This document shows positions 8,309 through 14,949 of a stretch of 35,838 nt of DNA, piece by piece. The notes beneath the pieces were generated by a model. It did not search any database. It was not told the DNA's origin and worked only from the letters and a program-made list of their open reading frames with translations. The stretch is from positions 1 to 35,838 of IMG/VR virus record IMGVR_UViG_3300030328_001859, one strand, 5' to 3'. A program made the translations under genes and the position numbers. The DNA is from a virus. Numbering within the stretch: the stretch's first letter is position 1; each line of letters begins with the position of its first letter.

Positions 8309-8328
8309 TTCACACCCTTTTGTGAATT
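8309..8328 (+). promoter_or_regulatory. Early promoter motif copy 5 (drives structured RNA)
   Basis: TTCACACCCTTTTGTGAATT. The first stem of the structured RNA begins at 8331, a few bases after the motif. That places the RNA 5' end about where transcription would start, and is the best hint that the motif is a promoter rather than a translation signal. Confidence 0.68.
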
Positions 8329-8330
8329 AA

Positions 8331-8801
8331 TAGTAAGTGTAATTAAAAGTATAGGAAGTATCAACGTTAAATTGCTAACAATTGCTAAGAGGATACAACA
8401 GAGTTTTAGAAACTTATTACACTTACTAAATATTTTTAAACATAGGAGTATCAACAGCCTATTGAAGTAGGTGGCGAGAATAGTCTCGACAAATGTGATG
8501 AGAATTATAGTGCTTCAATAAACTATAGTTCTTAGGGTGCAAGTCCTTACTCCTAAAGATTTATTTAACTTTATAGGCAACCTAACGTTATAGAAGTGTT
8601 TTCGAAAGAAAACAACTAAATACTAAGTTTTTTGTACAATTCAGTTAGTCGCTGAATAGACTATTGTATAAAAGCTATAAGTTCCTTTAGGCTTCCGTTT
8701 TATTACCTCGATACAGAGGATTAAATCGTGTGGGTTGTCTATAGATTTATTGTAGGGCTACACGCACACTCTTTTCAAGGATGATGCATATGTGTAGCTC
8801 T
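8331..8801 (+). ncRNA. Large structured RNA, about 470 nt
   Basis: No supportable open frame lies here, but many strong stems can be read. Domain 1 is closed by 13 perfect pairs (8331-8343 with 8416-8428). Domain 2 is closed by TAGGAGTA/TACTCCTA (8443-8450 with 8548-8555) and encloses hairpins at 8458-8471, 8475-8488 and a ten-pair stem 8501-8510/8523-8532. Domain 3 is closed by 8572-8584 with 8731-8743 (13 pairs, two G-U) and encloses a seven-pair hairpin with a GAAA tetraloop (8597-8614), a nine-pair stem 8632-8640/8663-8671 whose inner loop TAGTC can pair with GACTA downstream as a pseudoknot, and CCTC/GAGG. The 3' end is the conserved hairpin 8754-8801. Size and ornateness recall phage-borne RNAs such as ROOL and GOLLD, but I cannot assign it to either. 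Confidence 0.75.
8754..8801 (+). ncRNA. Conserved hairpin element, copy B (3' end of the large RNA)
   Basis: Stem GGGCTACAC (8755-8763) with GTGTAGCTC (8792-8800), nine pairs, plus an outer A-T. The loop begins GCACACTC and ends TGATGCATAT, matching copy A at 7879-7923. Position two of the stem is G-U here and A-U in copy A; position eight is A-U here and U-G there, so pairing is kept despite base changes. Confidence 0.62.
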
Positions 8802-8869
8802 GCATAATTTAACTAACTTAAAAAATGGAGAGAAAACAATCTATTTTAATACCAACAAAAAAAAGCCCA

Positions 8870-8889
8870 TACACACCCTTTTATGATTA
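8870..8889 (+). promoter_or_regulatory. Early promoter motif copy 6
   Basis: TACACACCCTTTTATGATTA, ending 30 bases before the ATG at 8920 and following the conserved hairpin by about 70 bases. Same spacing to the start codon as copies 2 and 4. Confidence 0.71.
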
Positions 8890-8919
8890 AACAATTAACT
8901 AACTACAAAGGAGCATAAT

Positions 8920-9207
8920 ATGCTAAACATAGATCAAATCATAAATATCGTATCAAAGAATCTTAAGAACTACTGGTTCTCACGTAAGAATGAAGATGAT
9001 ACGTATGACAATATCGATTTCGAAGAAGTGCAACAAGGCGATATTGTGTGGTTCAATAAAGATGCTGATGCAGACGATATGAAAGAAGTGAAGAAATCAC
9101 TTGCACAGATGAAGATGCATATGTACAGTAAATCATTGTACGAAGAAGGTAAGCTTATCAAGAGTAAATCTGGAGCTTATTCCTTCTTAATACTACCTAA
9201 TCAATAG
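8920..9207 (+). CDS. Acidic early protein, unknown
   Basis: 95 residues, overall acidic, with a central QQGDIVWFNKDADADDMKEV and a C-terminal SGAYSFLILPNQ. The pattern suggests a small alpha/beta domain without membrane segments or cysteines. A clear AAAGGAG lies upstream of the ATG. It forms its own unit: promoter motif copy 6 in front and a strong terminator directly behind. No family recognised; small acidic early phage proteins are often inhibitors of host nucleic-acid enzymes, but nothing in the sequence proves that here. Confidence 0.68.
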   Translation: MLNIDQIINIVSKNLKNYWFSRKNEDDTYDNIDFEEVQQGDIVWFNKDADADDMKEVKKSLAQMKMHMYSKSLYEEGKLIKSKSGAYSFLILPNQ

Positions 9208-9214
9208 ATAATGT

Positions 9215-9253
9215 TGGGGGGAGATGTCATGTCTTCCCCCATCTATTTTTTTT
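9215..9253 (+). terminator. Strong intrinsic terminator
   Basis: GGGGGGAGAT (9216-9225) pairs with GTCTTCCCCC (9231-9240) around a five-base loop, ten pairs with two G-U, followed by TCTATTTTTTTT. Classical intrinsic form, eight bases after the stop codon of the preceding gene. Confidence 0.88.
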
Positions 9254-9270
9254 ACACCCCCATTTATGCA
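9252..9270 (+). promoter_or_regulatory. Degenerate early promoter motif copy 7
   Basis: TTACACCCCCATTTATGCA: ACACCC and TTTATG are kept, but the distance between the two parts is two bases longer than in the other copies. It overlaps the terminator U-tract and lies 18 bases ahead of the structured RNA at 9289. Confidence 0.4.
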
Positions 9271-9288
9271 TTTTATAAAAACTCAGGG

Positions 9289-9470
9289 ATGTTTCAGTAA
9301 TTTACTAAGCTAGTAAATGAACGACAATACCTGACAGGTGGGATTGGTATATACAGGTGATCGGTTCCTATATCCAGTTGACGTGAATTAACACGATACG
9401 TTGTGTATACTTCTAAGTGAGTTCGAATATACTTTAGCAAGCCACAATGTAGCCAATCCTACTGAAACAT
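9289..9470 (+). ncRNA. Structured RNA or leader, about 180 nt
   Basis: Closed by 11 perfect pairs, ATGTTTCAGTA (9289-9299) with TACTGAAACAT (9460-9470). Directly stacked on it is a second long-range stem, GGATTGG (9341-9347) with CCAATCC (9453-9459). Inside are the hairpin TTTACTA/TAGTAAA (9301-9317), CGTG/CACG (about 9382-9395) and a bulged stem GTATACTTC/GAATATAC (about 9405-9432). The ribosome site of the next gene (AAAAGGAG) starts two bases after the closing stem, so it may be a separate RNA or a control leader for 9487-9744. Confidence 0.68.
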
Positions 9471-9486
9471 TAAAAGGAGTAAAGCA

Positions 9487-9744
9487 ATGCCAGATATACA
9501 TGACATGGAATTAGATTCAAGACCAGATTGGTCAGAAATCTACAACTCATCTTGTGATGAACATGGTACAAAGCACATACGAACTATAACTGTATATTAT
9601 ACAGATTTAATTATGGAAAAAAATACAAACAAAAACGTAGAGTTTTGTATGGAATGTGTAATAGAGAATCCAGGTGAGAATCAATACTTTAACATATTAG
9701 GAGATAACAATGAACAAACTCAAATTCGCAGCGATGCTGGGTAA
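9487..9744 (+). CDS. Small acidic Cys-containing protein, unknown
   Basis: 85 residues. NSSCDEHGTKHIRT in the first half and VEFCMECVIE in the second give a Cys, two His and a CxxC pair, possibly a single zinc site. The rest is acidic with a weak C-terminus. It follows the structured RNA by 16 bases with an excellent ribosome site (AAGGAG), and its 3' end overlaps the next gene by 35 bases. No family recognised. If the upstream RNA is a cis-acting leader, this gene is the one it would control. Confidence 0.62.
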   Translation: MPDIHDMELDSRPDWSEIYNSSCDEHGTKHIRTITVYYTDLIMEKNTNKNVEFCMECVIENPGENQYFNILGDNNEQTQIRSDAG

Positions 9745-10009
9745 AACAATAGGTTATGTGTCATTTGCTTTGACACAGACACTACGTTTTACTGGTAAAG
9801 CTGCACGTAAAGTTAGTGAAGCAGTACAAAACAAAGCACAATTTAACATTGTGGTAATCGATAAAAATGGTGTAGTGATAAAAGAGTATAACAAAGTTGG
9901 ACAAGTTAAAGTCAATGAAGTTATGACTGCTATGCATCACTTACATGATGGCTATAAAGTAACAATAGAGGATGACTATGTCACAATTAATGAACCAAGC
10001 GAAAAATAG
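9710..10009 (+). CDS. Small basic protein with N-terminal amphipathic helix
   Basis: 99 residues. Residues 1-40 are basic and helix-prone (LGKTIGYVSFALTQTLRFTGKAARK), then a short beta-rich domain (FNIVVIDKNGVVIKEYNKVG) and a second half with MTAMHHLHDGYKVTIEDD. The start overlaps the previous gene by 35 bases and has GGAGAT upstream. The N-terminal layout resembles the first early protein (7149-7361), but similarity is too weak to call them related. No family recognised. Confidence 0.62.
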   Translation: MNKLKFAAMLGKTIGYVSFALTQTLRFTGKAARKVSEAVQNKAQFNIVVIDKNGVVIKEYNKVGQVKVNEVMTAMHHLHDGYKVTIEDDYVTINEPSEK

Positions 10010-10229
10010 ATGGGATAGATTTGCTTATATAATAAAGCAATCTGTCCCTAATCATAAACATGATCACTTTAATATGATAGCTCAAATGTCTCGAAGAGAA
10101 CTAAAAGAGTTTATCGTAGATAATAAATATGTTTATGAAATACCTACTAACTCCAGACTGTCTGCAAGTAATATGCAAATGCTCAGTATGATGACATATG
10201 CTAAAAATTTATTGCGACTAAGGAGTTAG
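9978..10229 (+). CDS. Small basic protein, unknown
   Basis: 83 residues from the ATG at 9978, which has AGAGG six bases upstream; an ATG at 9972 is the alternative but lies too close to that site. It reads MSQLMNQAKNRWDRFAYIIK, then several helices and a basic end (AKNLLRLRS). It overlaps the end of the preceding gene by 32 bases. No cysteines or membrane segments. Last gene before a 566-base gene-free stretch. Not recognised. Confidence 0.6.
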   Translation: MSQLMNQAKNRWDRFAYIIKQSVPNHKHDHFNMIAQMSRRELKEFIVDNKYVYEIPTNSRLSASNMQMLSMMTYAKNLLRLRS

Positions 10230-10239
10230 TTAGCACGTA

Positions 10240-10276
10240 ATGGGTGGTAAGTAGAATCTCTCCTCTTATCACCCAT
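10240..10276 (+). terminator. 12-pair hairpin after small gene
   Basis: ATGGGTGGTAAG (10240-10251) pairs with CTTATCACCCAT (10265-10276), 12 pairs with one G-U, loop 13 bases. It is followed only by AAAATTGATT, not a U-tract, so termination would be weak; an RNA-stabilising 3' hairpin is equally likely. Confidence 0.5.
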
Positions 10277-10310
10277 AAAATTGATTAAGTAATAAATGTA
10301 CAGGAGAAAA

Positions 10311-10621
10311 GCCTGGCATTATTCATTAAATATGGAGCTATGAATAAGAATTAATTCTTGTTATGCTTTAGAATAAGCACTTTATATAAACGCATTACGA
10401 ATGTTTAATAGACATATTGTAAAGTTAAGACTATAGACGTTTTACAGACGTTGGGGCTGTATTATCCAGCGATGGATAACGCGAATGCAGCCATAATGCC
10501 CTGAGTATAGTTAAAGATATAAAGATAAAATGTTTGGTCCTGTAAAGACTAAAGCAGCTTAATCAATATTGTAGTGAATAAACACCCCGTTGTGTCCGTC
10601 TCTTGTGCATTCGGACACAAT
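10311..10621 (+). ncRNA. Gene-free stretch with several hairpins (possible RNA)
   Basis: No supportable gene. Hairpins seen are TTATTCAT/ATGAATAA (10319-10347), the 14-base palindrome AAGAATTAATTCTT just after it, a compound stem GGCTG/CAGCC with inner TTATCC/GGATAA (10455-10492, loop AGCGAT), and a nine-pair stem TTGTGTCCG/CGGACACAA (10590-10620). I found no long-range closing stem, so whether this is one RNA or several elements is open. Confidence 0.4.
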
Positions 10622-10641
10622 ACAAAATACTTATAAGCAAC

Positions 10642-10773
10642 TCTATGTCTAAGTGGTTAACAGAGTAGATATACTCACAGAAACATCAATAGACGAAGGT
10701 TCGCTGCAATCACGGAACGAAGTTCATAACTTTGTCTTAGGAATTGCAGGGTTGACGTGATGTCTGACATAGA
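10642..10773 (+). ncRNA. Structured RNA or leader, about 130 nt
   Basis: Closed by eight perfect pairs TCTATGTC (10642-10649) with GACATAGA (10766-10773). Inside are GAGTA-GATA-TACTC (10663-10676), CTGCAAT/ATTGCAG (10704-10710 with 10743-10749) and, nested within that, AAGTT/AACTT (10720-10732). After the closing stem the sequence AAGTGGTTAA looks like a tRNA D-loop, but no anticodon or T arm follows, so it is not a tRNA. It ends about 20 bases before the next start codon, like the RNA at 9289-9470. Confidence 0.5.
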
Positions 10774-10795
10774 AGATTTTAAACAGGAGTAAAAA

Positions 10796-10981
10796 ATGGA
10801 AGTAACTGAAAAAGATTTTAAAGAACTATCTAATTTAAGTGAAAAGCTTTGTCTAAAATTAGAAGTAATAAAATCAGAAATAGAAGATCTAGGTTGGGAG
10901 TACCAACGTATGTCTAGTTCTGGTCAAGAAACATATGCAGAATTGTGTCAACAGTTTGGCATACCATTTGACCAAGACTAA
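10796..10981 (+). CDS. Small acidic helical protein, unknown
   Basis: 61 residues, mostly one or two acidic helices (EKDFKELSNLSEKLCLKLEV), ending FGIPFDQD. CAGGAG lies upstream of the ATG and the stop overlaps the next ATG as TAATG. First gene of the second early segment, directly behind the structured leader at 10642-10773. Not recognised. Confidence 0.6.
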   Translation: MEVTEKDFKELSNLSEKLCLKLEVIKSEIEDLGWEYQRMSSSGQETYAELCQQFGIPFDQD

Positions 10982-11187
10982 TGCCTAAATATTTCAGTAA
11001 TGATATAAGTCTTGAAATGCAAACATATATTAAAGACTTAGTAAAAAAACTAGAAAAATCAAATCCAGACTTTACATTTACCAAACCACCACACGAGATA
11101 TCTTGTGTATGGAGTTACACAGATTGGTGTGATTGGATAGATAAAGAATGGATTAGGTATAAACGTGAATTATGGAAGGAAGTATAA
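10981..11187 (+). CDS. Small Trp-rich protein, unknown
   Basis: 68 residues with an aromatic C-terminal half: SCVWSYTDWCDWIDKEWIRY contains five tryptophans and two cysteines. The N-terminal half is helical and charged. Translation is coupled at both ends (TAATG with the previous and with the next gene). No family recognised; the Trp cluster suggests a protein-binding face. Confidence 0.6.
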   Translation: MPKYFSNDISLEMQTYIKDLVKKLEKSNPDFTFTKPPHEISCVWSYTDWCDWIDKEWIRYKRELWKEV

Positions 11188-11495
11188 TGCACTTACTTAC
11201 TAAAAAAATAGAAGAAAAAGCTACCAAACAATATGAGTTGGGTAGCGATCTTGAAAAACAGAATGTCGTAGCAAAGTTCTTCAACCCTGCTGGTGATGGA
11301 ACTTGGTATCTTATGAACATGAAAGACAAAGACTATGCCTGGGGTATAGTTGACTGGATTGGATTAGAAATAGGTTCATTCTCAATTAACGAATTGCAAG
11401 ATATTAAATTGCCATTCGGATTGGGAATAGAACGTGATATATACTTTGAAGAAGTACCTGCTATAGATATTTGGAATAAATTATCTAACAGATAA
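11187..11495 (+). CDS. Small protein, unknown
   Basis: 102 residues from the ATG at 11187, chosen because it overlaps the previous stop (TAATG) and has GGAAGGA seven bases upstream; an in-frame ATG at 11172 would lie inside that ribosome site. It reads as a soluble alpha/beta protein: helix 1-30, then FFNPAGDGTWYLMNMKDKD and GIVDWIGLEIGSFS. The GDGTWYL/DWIGLE spacing resembles DUF2958-type phage proteins, an uncertain match from memory. A terminator-like hairpin follows. Confidence 0.55.
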   Translation: MHLLTKKIEEKATKQYELGSDLEKQNVVAKFFNPAGDGTWYLMNMKDKDYAWGIVDWIGLEIGSFSINELQDIKLPFGLGIERDIYFEEVPAIDIWNKLSNR

Positions 11496-11512
11496 TACGA
11501 ATAAACTTGCAA

Positions 11513-11549
11513 GGGGAGGATTCCTATCTTAGATTTTCCTCCCCCTTTT
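11513..11549 (+). terminator. Intrinsic terminator or attenuator
   Basis: GGGGAGGA (11513-11520) pairs with TCCTCCCC (11537-11544), eight perfect pairs, 16-base loop, followed by CTTTTATG. It splits the early operon between 11495 and 11573. The short U-run suggests partial read-through, and no promoter motif is seen behind it. Confidence 0.6.
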
Positions 11550-11572
11550 ATGTCTTTTATGAGGAGAAAAAA

Positions 11573-11752
11573 ATGACATATAGTGAATTTTTAAATATGC
11601 TATCTGAAAAAAACGTAGAGTTTGTATACGATGGATTTGAACCTATGTATTCTTTTGACACAGTAGAGAAAAAAGATACTACTAATCCTAAAGAAGAAGA
11701 CATGGTAGACGAATGTTTTTTCAGAGTATATCTAAAACCAGATAAGGAGTAA
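11573..11752 (+). CDS. Small acidic protein, unknown
   Basis: 59 residues from the ATG at 11573 with GAGGAG upstream; the open frame extends further left but only through the terminator hairpin. It reads MTYSEFLNMLSEKNVEFVYD, an acidic middle and FFRVYLKPDKE at the end. It lies two bases before the annealing-protein gene and shares its transcript. Not recognised. Confidence 0.6.
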   Translation: MTYSEFLNMLSEKNVEFVYDGFEPMYSFDTVEKKDTTNPKEEDMVDECFFRVYLKPDKE

Positions 11753-11754
11753 AC

Positions 11755-12375
11755 ATGACTGACGATAATCCAAAACATCCCTTTCACATACTCAGACATG
11801 ATGAGTACAAAAACTCAGTAGAAAAGAAAGGTAAGTTTGATTACTTATCTTGGGCTGTCTGCTGGGACAAGCTAAAAGAAATAGATCCTAATGCAAGGTA
11901 TGAATTAGTACAGTTAATTGATACAGGACAAAGTAAAATGGTCCACGTTCAATTACACTATGAAAACGATGGTGATGAACTAACACATAACGAGTATCTT
12001 GCAGTTCGTGATTTTAGAAACCAAGCAGTATCTAATCCTGATGCAGCACAAGTCGAGAATACATTTAGACGTGCAGTTGCAAAAGCTGTTAGTATGGCTA
12101 CAGGTTTCGGTCTTGATCTATGGATAAACGAGGACATACGTGACCTTGATTATATCCCAAATTCAATTAATGGTGATATGCCAACTAAAGGAGGTATAAC
12201 ACCAGACCAACGTGTAAAGCTAGATAGATTATCTCGTAGTAATCATCTATCACCTCAAGGCAAAGCTAGAATTAAAGCTATTATGAATGATTCAACGACA
12301 TCAGAAGAAGACGCTGCTTTACGCATTGAAGAAATAAACAAAGTAATTAAAGAACGAAAAGATAAGGAGAAGTAA
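11755..12375 (+). CDS. Single-strand annealing protein, DUF1071/Sak3-like
   Basis: 206 residues. The N-terminal domain has the DUF1071 pattern: FDYLSWAVCWDKLKEIDPNA (28-47), then HVQLHYEND, and the long helix VENTFRRAVAKAVSMATGFG (about 98-117) followed by LDLWINED. DUF1071 proteins belong to the Sak3 group of phage annealing proteins, which form rings on single-stranded DNA and pair complementary strands during recombination-dependent replication or repair. The C-terminal part (155-206) is a charged helical tail. A strong ribosome site (AAGGAG) precedes it and its stop overlaps the next gene. The resolvase-like nuclease downstream fits one recombination pathway. Confidence 0.78.
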   Translation: MTDDNPKHPFHILRHDEYKNSVEKKGKFDYLSWAVCWDKLKEIDPNARYELVQLIDTGQSKMVHVQLHYENDGDELTHNEYLAVRDFRNQAVSNPDAAQVENTFRRAVAKAVSMATGFGLDLWINEDIRDLDYIPNSINGDMPTKGGITPDQRVKLDRLSRSNHLSPQGKARIKAIMNDSTTSEEDAALRIEEINKVIKERKDKEK

Positions 12376-12911
12376 TGGTGGAAAAATATATGAGTGGTGT
12401 ATTTGTTAACGAAGTAAAAATAGTTAGCGTTGTACCAACTTACGAAGGTAAAGAATGGCAAAAACAATACAAAGATGACGTAGGTCTTGATATTACGTTA
12501 GATATAGGAAGAGACTTTCAACCAGTAATGTACATTGGTGGTTCACTAAAGAAGGATGATTTTGGTGAAGTATCTGGTATTGGTAGTGCTGTTAAAGTAA
12601 AACTATTCTTTGATGAACTAGGTATTAAACTAGATGATCAAGAAGTATTAACACAATCAATTAACGAAGATAGATTTGCAGCAATTGTAGGAATGTCATT
12701 TCAAAGATTGTCTTATGTAACAAAACGTAAAGACAATGGAAAACTACAATATTCGGATTTTCAGAATGTATTGAATGTAAATAAACCTAAAACGGAACTA
12801 ATTGATAAGTTTAAAGAATCCGTATCTAATGGATGGATTAAATCTTACAAGCCAGAACTTATGGAAGAGCAATCACCTAAGTTTGCAGAGCAGGAAATTA
12901 GTGACTGGTAA
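12375..12911 (+). CDS. Putative single-stranded-DNA-binding accessory protein
   Basis: 178 residues, predominantly beta in the first 130 (FVNEVKIVSVVPTYEGKEWQ, then LDITLDIGRDFQPVMYIGG), with a short acidic C-terminal tail ending EQSPKFAEQEISDW. A beta-barrel body plus an acidic tail ending in an aromatic residue is the general layout of phage SSB proteins. The start overlaps the annealing-protein stop (TAATG), and pairs of annealing protein plus SSB are common. No conserved SSB motif can be pinpointed, so this is an inference from fold-like pattern and neighbours. Confidence 0.45.
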   Translation: MVEKYMSGVFVNEVKIVSVVPTYEGKEWQKQYKDDVGLDITLDIGRDFQPVMYIGGSLKKDDFGEVSGIGSAVKVKLFFDELGIKLDDQEVLTQSINEDRFAAIVGMSFQRLSYVTKRKDNGKLQYSDFQNVLNVNKPKTELIDKFKESVSNGWIKSYKPELMEEQSPKFAEQEISDW

Positions 12912-13176
12912 AAAGACAGCAAGGGACATCTTAATTGAGTTCCTTGCGTCTAGAAAAAATAACAATATTATAAATATAACTTCTCATGAAATAGAAGAAG
13001 ATGTACGTAAATATGGCAGACATATGTATAATAAGCTGCATAATGGTAGTACATATTCTAGAGCATGGAGAAAGCTAAAAGAATCTGGAAACATACCAGA
13101 GCTTGATGTAATTAAAATACTAACTATCAATAATGACGGAAGTTCGGAGAACAGATGGGTGTTACAAACACTTTAA
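12901..13176 (+). CDS. Small basic protein, possible DNA-binding
   Basis: 91 residues from a GTG at 12901, which overlaps the preceding gene by 11 bases and has AGGAAA upstream. A longer frame starts at 12802 but would overlap the previous gene by 110 bases. It reads as a helical domain: MTGKKTARDILIEFLASRKN, ITSHEIEEDVRKYGRHMYNK, YSRAWRKLKESG, then a beta-hairpin. A winged-helix fold is plausible. It overlaps the primase-helicase gene by 22 bases, so it may load or assist it. Not recognised. Confidence 0.55.
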   Translation: MTGKKTARDILIEFLASRKNNNIINITSHEIEEDVRKYGRHMYNKLHNGSTYSRAWRKLKESGNIPELDVIKILTINNDGSSENRWVLQTL

Positions 13177-14909
13177 TAGAAGTAGCTTCAGGTAGCGTTA
13201 GCAATCGTGGTAATGTAGATACTCTTGGTAAATTGCAAGAGTATTTACATCCACAAACAGAACTATTTAGATCAATGTTCTTATATGATGAATCTTTCAA
13301 TGGCTATATTAAAGATTATGAAGGAACTTATGATATAGATAAGGTAATACTAGACGTCGATGTAAAAGATGGCGATTTAACTAACGTACGAGCTTTATAT
13401 GCATATATAATAGATGAGCTTTCATCGGAATATGTTAGTCTATGGTTTAGTGGTACAGGATTTCATATATACATAGCAGATGTATTTAAAATTGGACCAC
13501 ATAAAGAGCTACCTCAAATTATGAAACTAACTCTTAAAGAAAAGTTTAAAGCCTATGATATAGATATTATATATGATAGGTCTAGACTTATTCGTGCAGA
13601 GTATTCATACAATATTAAAAATAATACTTACAAAATACCAATAATTGAAGATGAGTTACTCAATTTTAATTATACCTATTTTGTAAATAAAGCCAAAGAA
13701 GATCCACGAGAATCTGGCAAACTAGATTTTCGTACACCATATTCGTTTAAAGCGTATTGGAAAGAAGATATTATTTGGCAAGAAAATAAACCTAAATTAA
13801 CTACACCTAAACCAAATGGTACACACTCATACACATCTCATGTAACGTGTGTACAGAAAATGTATAAAATAGGTCCTGTACCTGGAGAAAGACATCAAAC
13901 TGTATTGCGCATGGCATCAGCTTGGAAACGTAATGGAGTTACAAAAGAAGGTGCCAAAGCACTAATAGGTACATGGGATCCTTCATTTAATGTAGGTGAA
14001 GAAGTAGATAGAATATTGGATACAGTATATAGCTGGGAACATACAGGTTATAGCTGTAGCGACCACATGATGGAGCAGCACTGTGATTCAATATGCAAAT
14101 TCTACAAAAGTAAAGACTATACAATAGAAGTGCATAACGCAACTAGCATGTCAAACGATTTTCAAGATTTTGTACAAAAAGACTTTGAAAACAAAAGCTT
14201 TGATCTCAATGACATGTACAATATTGGTAGTAGTTATAAGTTTACAGTAGGTGAGCTTATAACTATGATAGGCGATACTAAATTAGGAAAAACTGCTTTT
14301 ATACAAAACCTTGTAACAAATGTCAGTCAATTTAAATGTCTATATTTATCTTTAGAAGTAAATCAAAAACTTATGTGGCGAAGATTTTGCCAAATAGCTT
14401 TTGGTCTTACTAAAGACAAAGTTACAGAAATGTATGTTAAAGATAATAATAAGTTCATAGCACAAGCTAAAGAACGACTAGGACATATTAAAATACTAAC
14501 AGTATCACCAGAAATAAATAACATATTAGATGTTATCACCAACTTACAGCCAACTGTCATTGTAATTGACACTATCGATGAGATAAGAGTAGATTATTCA
14601 AATGATCCATTGGCTAAAACACAAAAAATTGTTAGCAAACTCAAAGAGATTGCACAACAATATGATGTAATGATATTTGCAATTAGTCATATTAGTAAGA
14701 GTGCAGCATTTGATGGCAATCTTACTAGACATAGTGCAAAAGGTGATTCATCTATAGAACAGAAATCAGACAAGTTACTTGGAATAGCAGCACCTAATTC
14801 TGAATCTAAAGCACGTATTATCAATTCAATTGTAGCACGTGACGAAAATGGATTTAGACTGCGGTGCTATTTCAATCATGAAACATTCCAATTTAAACAA
14901 GCTGAGTAA
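13155..14909 (+). CDS. Primase-helicase fusion (AEP-like primase + DnaB-type helicase)
   Basis: 584 residues. N-terminal domain (about 1-200): LDVDV with Asp67 and Asp69, then FSGTGFHIYI (98-107), the pattern of archaeo-eukaryotic-type primases (metal-binding DxD and a later sxH strand). Middle (about 240-330): GERHQTVLRMASAWKRNG and a region with Cys and His, like a PriCT linker. C-terminal RecA-like motor: Walker A GDTKLGKT (373-380), LSLEVNQKLMWRR, Walker B TVIVIDTID (467-475), then FAISHISKS and a Gly-Asp-Ser-Ser loop, as in DnaB-type helicases. It would unwind and prime DNA at the phage fork. No DNA polymerase gene is in the window. Confidence 0.85.
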   Translation: MGVTNTLIEVASGSVSNRGNVDTLGKLQEYLHPQTELFRSMFLYDESFNGYIKDYEGTYDIDKVILDVDVKDGDLTNVRALYAYIIDELSSEYVSLWFSGTGFHIYIADVFKIGPHKELPQIMKLTLKEKFKAYDIDIIYDRSRLIRAEYSYNIKNNTYKIPIIEDELLNFNYTYFVNKAKEDPRESGKLDFRTPYSFKAYWKEDIIWQENKPKLTTPKPNGTHSYTSHVTCVQKMYKIGPVPGERHQTVLRMASAWKRNGVTKEGAKALIGTWDPSFNVGEEVDRILDTVYSWEHTGYSCSDHMMEQHCDSICKFYKSKDYTIEVHNATSMSNDFQDFVQKDFENKSFDLNDMYNIGSSYKFTVGELITMIGDTKLGKTAFIQNLVTNVSQFKCLYLSLEVNQKLMWRRFCQIAFGLTKDKVTEMYVKDNNKFIAQAKERLGHIKILTVSPEINNILDVITNLQPTVIVIDTIDEIRVDYSNDPLAKTQKIVSKLKEIAQQYDVMIFAISHISKSAAFDGNLTRHSAKGDSSIEQKSDKLLGIAAPNSESKARIINSIVARDENGFRLRCYFNHETFQFKQAE

Positions 14910-14916
14910 CAGGTTT

Positions 14917-14949
14917 GGGAGAGATTAACTATGGTAAGTGGGCTCTCCC
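14917..14949 (+). terminator. Hairpin after primase-helicase gene
   Basis: GGGAGAG (14917-14923) pairs with CTCTCCC (14943-14949), seven perfect pairs, 19-base loop, followed by TTATTTG. The long loop and poor U-run make it a weak terminator or attenuator within the early operon. Confidence 0.5.

Noticed and set aside
8531-8550. Group I or II intron core (GGGTGCAAGTCC-like stretch)
   Set aside because: No paired P7/R elements, domain V or interrupted gene could be identified around it.
7375-8801. CRISPR array from repeated CACAC-type elements
   Set aside because: The repeats are promoter motifs and two hairpins at irregular spacing of hundreds of bases, with genes between; there are no spacers and no cas genes.
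10642-10720. tRNA gene (D-loop-like AAGTGGTTAA, then AAGGTTCG)
   Set aside because: The closing stem is 130 bases apart, and no anticodon arm, T arm with proper stem or CCA-proximal pairing can be formed.
11507-11572. Longer start for the small gene ending at 11752
   Set aside because: The extension runs through the terminator hairpin at 11513-11549; the ATG at 11573 has a GAGGAG site.
12802-12900. Longer start for the gene ending at 13176
   Set aside because: It would overlap the preceding gene by 110 bases without a ribosome site, whereas the GTG at 12901 gives a short overlap.
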